Source of the DNA: Defluviitaleaceae bacterium
GTDB taxonomy: Bacteria > Bacillota > Clostridia > Lachnospirales > WQUN01
Assembly: GCA_009780185.1 (NCBI GenBank)
Contig: WRAN01000011.1
Location: 37,191 to 101,190, forward strand
Direction of reading: 5' to 3'
DNA: 64,000 nucleotides
In this document: piece by piece, positions 61,906 to 64,000 of the stretch
How positions within the stretch are numbered: position 1 is the first letter of the stretch
Layout: each line of letters opens with the position of its first letter
Program-made: the position numbers and the translations under genes
The notes under the pieces: model-generated
The model's database searches: none
The model's input: only the letters and a program-made list of their open reading frames with translations
What the model was told of the DNA's origin: nothing

Positions 61906-62112
61906 ATGGCAAAAGTTACGAAGGATATGCTTATATCTGATATCCTAAAGATTGATATGGGTATTGCACCCATTCTGCTAAATGCAGGGATGAACTGTGT
62001 AGGTTGCCCAGGTGCAGCACGTGAGACTCTAGACGCCGCGGCCACAGGACATGGCGCAGACCCAGATGTATTGGCAGATGAAATTAATGCTTATTTAGAA
62101 TCTGTAGGTTAA
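61906..62112 (+). CDS. DUF1858 domain protein (putative redox disulfide)
   Basis: The 68-residue protein contains the family features: VTKDMLISDILKIDMGIAPI then LLNAGMNCVGCPGA with a CxxC pair, and a C-terminal helix ADEINAYLES. Related domains occur next to hybrid-cluster proteins and are thought to be redox-active. GGAGG precedes the ATG. It is co-directional with lepB, without evident functional link. Confidence 0.88.
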   Translation: MAKVTKDMLISDILKIDMGIAPILLNAGMNCVGCPGAARETLDAAATGHGADPDVLADEINAYLESVG

Positions 62113-62125
62113 TGCTTGATTAAGG

Positions 62126-62147
62126 AACCGCGTATTACGCGGTTTTG
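62126..62147 (+). terminator. Short terminator after the DUF1858 gene
   Basis: AACCGCG and CGCGGTT form a 7-base stem with a 5-base loop, followed by TTGGG. It is weak alone and is backed by the stronger hairpin at 62166. Confidence 0.5.
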
Positions 62148-62165
62148 GGTAATATGTATAAAAGA

Positions 62166-62210
62166 AAAGCATCTTAGAAGCGTCAATCGCTTTTGAGATG
62201 CTTTTTTTTG
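62166..62210. terminator. Bidirectional terminator between DUF1858 and holin genes
   Basis: AAAAGCATCT and AGATGCTTTT form the outer stem with an inner AAGCG/CGCTT stem, and T or A runs on both sides. It serves the two convergent genes. Confidence 0.85.
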
Positions 62211-62214
62211 TGTT

Positions 62215-62643
62215 TTACTTCCTATCTTCACGGGATTTTCCTAATAGCTCTAGGGCGTTGGTTAGGGCATCCGGTAATATAACTCCCATGCTGCCCATGT
62301 TTTCCAATATACTTAAAAGCTCATTTACAGAAAAAGCCACGATTGCCGCGTCGCGGGTTAAAGTATTGGTGCCAAGGAGCCCATCCAAGTGTACTGCTAC
62401 AACTATCATGAGCAAAATACAGCCTTTTTTTATTAGGCCACGAAATCCTGCAGTGCTGGATAACCGCCCGGTTTCTGTTTTCTTTGAAGATTTAAACACG
62501 GCGGCTGCTAACCAGCCTGTAATAAAGTCTATGGCCATAAACACAATAAGGGCCCTTAGCATGTGGTCAAACCCACCTATCATCTTGGCTATGCCACCTA
62601 TTGTCCCTGCAATCGTTAATACAGCAACCTTGACAACTAGCAT
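62215..62643 (-). CDS. Phage holin family protein (holin_4 / TcdE-BhlA type)
   Basis: The 142-residue protein has about three membrane spans: an N-terminal span, MLRALIVFMAIDFITGWLAA (about 28-47) with the MxxDxxTG signature, and GLIKKGCILLMIVVAVHLDG (about 70-89). NELLSILENMGSMGVILPD near the C-terminus is typical of Phage_holin_4_1. Holins make pores for endolysins or large toxins. No endolysin gene lies next to it. AAGGAGG precedes the ATG, 6 bases after the HTH gene, so the two form one transcript. Confidence 0.88.
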   Translation of the reverse strand: MLVVKVAVLTIAGTIGGIAKMIGGFDHMLRALIVFMAIDFITGWLAAAVFKSSKKTETGRLSSTAGFRGLIKKGCILLMIVVAVHLDGLLGTNTLTRDAAIVAFSVNELLSILENMGSMGVILPDALTNALELLGKSREDRK

Positions 62644-62649
62644 GATATA

Positions 62650-62847
62650 TCACCTCCTTTTCTTTAATAAATAGTCTATGCTACAGCCTTCGAAAAGGCG
62701 AGACAGGGCTCTTAGGCCTTCTGCCGGGATGGGGCGCTTTTGGCGTACCCAATCATCTAGGGTGTCAGGGGTAATGGTTAGTGCCTTGGCCATATCCGCC
62801 CGGCTCATGTAGCGCCGTATGCGTTCTATTTCAATATTTATAAACAT
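62650..62847 (-). CDS. Small Cro/CI-type helix-turn-helix protein
   Basis: A 65-residue protein that is little more than a DNA-binding domain: RRYMSRADMAKALTITPDTL then DDWVRQKRPIPAEGLRALSRLF, with a final SIDYLLKKRR resembling the IDYLLG end of XRE domains. The start at 62847 has AGGGGGAA upstream; an in-frame ATG at 62952 would run through the promoter region. It is divergent from the S24 repressor and upstream of the holin, the position of Cro in a phage switch. Confidence 0.75.
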   Translation of the reverse strand: MFINIEIERIRRYMSRADMAKALTITPDTLDDWVRQKRPIPAEGLRALSRLFEGCSIDYLLKKRR

Positions 62848-62891
62848 AAGTTCCCCCTGTGGTGTGAAAATAATCTTGTCCGAGGGGTATA

Positions 62892-62919
62892 TGATTACAC
62901 TAATGGTGTATATTGTCAA
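62892..62919 (-). promoter_or_regulatory. Leftward promoter of the HTH-holin unit with a palindrome
   Basis: On the minus strand a perfect TTGACA (62919-62914) is followed 16 bases later by TAATCA (62897-62892). The spacer carries the inverted repeat TACAC-TAATG-GTGTA (plus strand 62896-62910), a candidate operator for one of the two flanking DNA-binding proteins. Confidence 0.65.
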
Positions 62920-62926
62920 GTTAAAT

Positions 62927-62940
62927 CGAATAATAATTCG
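62927..62940. promoter_or_regulatory. Candidate operator palindrome in the divergent region
   Basis: CGAAT-AATA-ATTCG is a perfect inverted repeat with a 4-base centre, between the leftward -35 box and the rightward promoter. Confidence 0.45.
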
Positions 62941-62978
62941 CATAAATGGCATCGCATATCGAAAATATCACGAAATTG

Positions 62979-63007
62979 TTGCAATAGTTTTATCTGTGTA
63001 CTATAAT
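62979..63007 (+). promoter_or_regulatory. Rightward promoter of the S24 repressor gene
   Basis: TTGCAA (62979-62984), exactly 17 bases, perfect TATAAT (63002-63007). Nine bases further on, CGAAC-GCAC-GTACT (63016-63029) resembles a damaged Gram-positive LexA box (CGAACnnnnGTTCG). Confidence 0.8.
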
Positions 63008-63052
63008 CGGAATAACGAACGCACGTACTCCCATCTTAAAGGAGCGTATTTT

Positions 63053-63823
63053 ATGGTTATTGCAGAGCGCCTGCGTACTCTTCGCAGGGAAAAGAATTTT
63101 TCGAAAAGAGAGCTGGTATCAACACTGCCTATTAACTACAGTACCTATGCCAATTACGAGTCCGGGTTTAGAGAGCCTAACTCTGAAGTGTTGCAGATGC
63201 TTGCAAGGCATTTTAATGTATCCATAGATTATCTTATGGGTATGACAGAAAACCGCCGCAAAGCAGACGAGGTGGCTATTCTTACAGACACAGAACATGA
63301 TCATATATCTCTGTATCGCCAGTTAGATGCCCATGGTAAGAGTCTTGTGGACGTTGTAATGAGTAAGGAGCTTGAAAGGGTCAACTTCCTTGGCGCTAAG
63401 CCTCAGGGCAGCAGTAAGCAAATGGACGATCAGTGGGTTACTCTTAATGTATATCAGCAGCGGGCCTCCGCCGGCCTTGGAAGTTATCTTACAGATGATA
63501 GCGATACGGACTATGAAGTAATGCGATTTATGGCAACCCCGGTAAGTCAGCAGGCAGATTTTTGTGTGCGGATTAGGGGGGATAGTATGGAGCCTAAGAT
63601 TTGTGATGGGGCTATTGTGTTTGTAAAGGCCGCGCCTAAGGTTGAGCCTGATAATGTTGGGATATTTATTTATGATGGAGAGGCTTATTGTAAGCGGTTA
63701 AGGATTGACAGTAAGAAAGGCTTGGTAATTTTGGAGTCGCTTAATAAGTCTTATGCCCCTAAACAGATTAGTCAGCCGGAGTACTTGCGTACAGTGGGGC
63801 TTGTTATTGGGATTGCGGAGTAG
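63053..63823 (+). CDS. XRE/S24 LexA-like (CI-type) autocleaving repressor
   Basis: The 256-residue protein has an N-terminal XRE helix-turn-helix (AERLRTLRREKNFSKRELVS, YANYESGFREPNSEVLQMLA, IDYLMGMTENRR) and a C-terminal S24 domain. The probable self-cleavage site is Ala-Gly in RASAGLGSYL (about residue 140), the serine is in RIRGDSMEPKI (about 180) and the lysine in AYCKRLRIDS (about 218). This is the layout of SOS-inducible phage repressors. AAAGGAG precedes the ATG at 63053; the frame is open further upstream through the promoter. It faces the HTH-holin unit. Confidence 0.9.
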   Translation: MVIAERLRTLRREKNFSKRELVSTLPINYSTYANYESGFREPNSEVLQMLARHFNVSIDYLMGMTENRRKADEVAILTDTEHDHISLYRQLDAHGKSLVDVVMSKELERVNFLGAKPQGSSKQMDDQWVTLNVYQQRASAGLGSYLTDDSDTDYEVMRFMATPVSQQADFCVRIRGDSMEPKICDGAIVFVKAAPKVEPDNVGIFIYDGEAYCKRLRIDSKKGLVILESLNKSYAPKQISQPEYLRTVGLVIGIAE

Positions 63824-63833
63824 GGTAGATTAT

Positions 63834-63866
63834 AAAACCGACAGAGTTGCGCCTGTTGGTTTTTTT
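63834..63866 (+). terminator. Terminator after the S24 repressor gene
   Basis: AAAACCGACAG and CTGTTGGTTTT form an 11-base stem with one G-T pair, followed by Ts. Confidence 0.85.
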
Positions 63867-63902
63867 ATAGGGAGGGTTGTGGCTAGTGTATGTATCTATA
63901 TG

Positions 63903-63924
63903 CCCCGATACTTTGGCCATAAGC
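63903..63924 (+). repeat. Dispersed intergenic repeat, copy 4
   Basis: CCCCGATACTTTGGCCATAA then GC: 13 bases identical to copy 2 at 16217, then two changed bases before the shared AAGC end. The remaining bases to 64000 hold no gene. A possible promoter (TATAAC at 63961) and AATAGGAG near the end suggest a gene starts beyond the window. Confidence 0.5.
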
Positions 63925-64000
63925 TATTTTTGGAAAATTGTAGACAAACCGCAGAATATGCTATAACATAGCAATAGGAGCTAACGGCAGGGAATTATTC

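Noticed and set aside
62215..63823. Complete prophage
   Set aside because: Only repressor, HTH and holin genes are seen; no integrase, attachment repeats, structural or replication genes lie within the window.
63753..63971. 72-codon open frame at the right end
   Set aside because: It overlaps the S24 gene in another frame and crosses a terminator; no family match and no ribosome-binding site.

Overview
The window comes from a low-to-moderate GC, Gram-positive, spore-forming anaerobe of the Clostridia, most likely a plant-fibre degrader of the Lachnospirales type. The evidence is the gene content: a GerW/YtfJ sporulation gene behind a DUF2953 gene, an archaeal-type ProRS, an HscC-type Hsp70, a TIGR01906 membrane protein, a ywlC-ywlE pair, the rimP-nusA-ylxR-infB-rbfA-nrnA-truB-ribF operon with a long repetitive IF-2 N-terminus, and LplA/LplB/LplC-type sugar transporters without their own ATPase. 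Assignment below class is inference. I see no tRNA, rRNA, CRISPR or transposase. No gene-free stretch exceeds about 230 bases.

Layout. 1-7.2 kb: 3' part of a membrane glycosyltransferase, a HAD phosphatase, then a run hscC / TIGR01906 / DUF2953 / gerW / proS ending in a strong terminator. 7.2-12.8 kb: small membrane proteins (DUF2752, DUF4234, a zinc-ribbon membrane protein), an EamA transporter and a 1077-residue J-domain-like/TPR protein. 12.8-17.4 kb: truA, SEC-C protein, tsaC/sua5, protein-arginine phosphatase, a PmtA-like methyltransferase and an aldo/keto reductase with ferredoxin clusters. 17.5-24.9 kb, all on the minus strand: secreted M23 peptidase, a small protein, a two-component system with an unusually long sensor, and mutS2. 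25.0-31.8 kb: an exported RCC1-repeat protein, a membrane-anchored partner, an ABC-2 permease without ATPase, and an RNA methyltransferase.

31.9-40.8 kb is a xylan/arabinoxylan-type utilisation locus: GH43, AraC regulator, solute-binding lipoprotein, two permeases, a six-hairpin glycosidase-like protein and a GH10 enzyme, all enzymes apparently cytoplasmic. 40.8-49.7 kb is the nusA-infB operon, with its own promoter and a leader terminator. It runs by a 4-base overlap into a second AraC gene (49.66 kb), which heads a second sugar locus at 50.7-55.9 kb (binding protein, two permeases, GH27 alpha-galactosidase). 56-57.7 kb has cvpA, a PilO-like gene and a small zinc-finger protein. 57.8-61.1 kb, minus strand, is an aldo/keto reductase plus GH2 beta-galactosidase unit. 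61.2-62.1 kb has lepB and a DUF1858 protein. The window ends with a phage-derived switch: a LexA/CI-like S24 repressor divergent from a small HTH protein and a holin.

The most interesting items are the S24-HTH-holin switch with its palindromic control region, a dispersed ~22-bp intergenic repeat (four copies), the RCC1 export cluster, the sensor kinase with a second kinase-like module, parallel hairpins after both sugar-binding-protein genes, and tyrosine/glutamate and Gly-Pro-Asp-Gly repeat expansions in NusA and IF-2.
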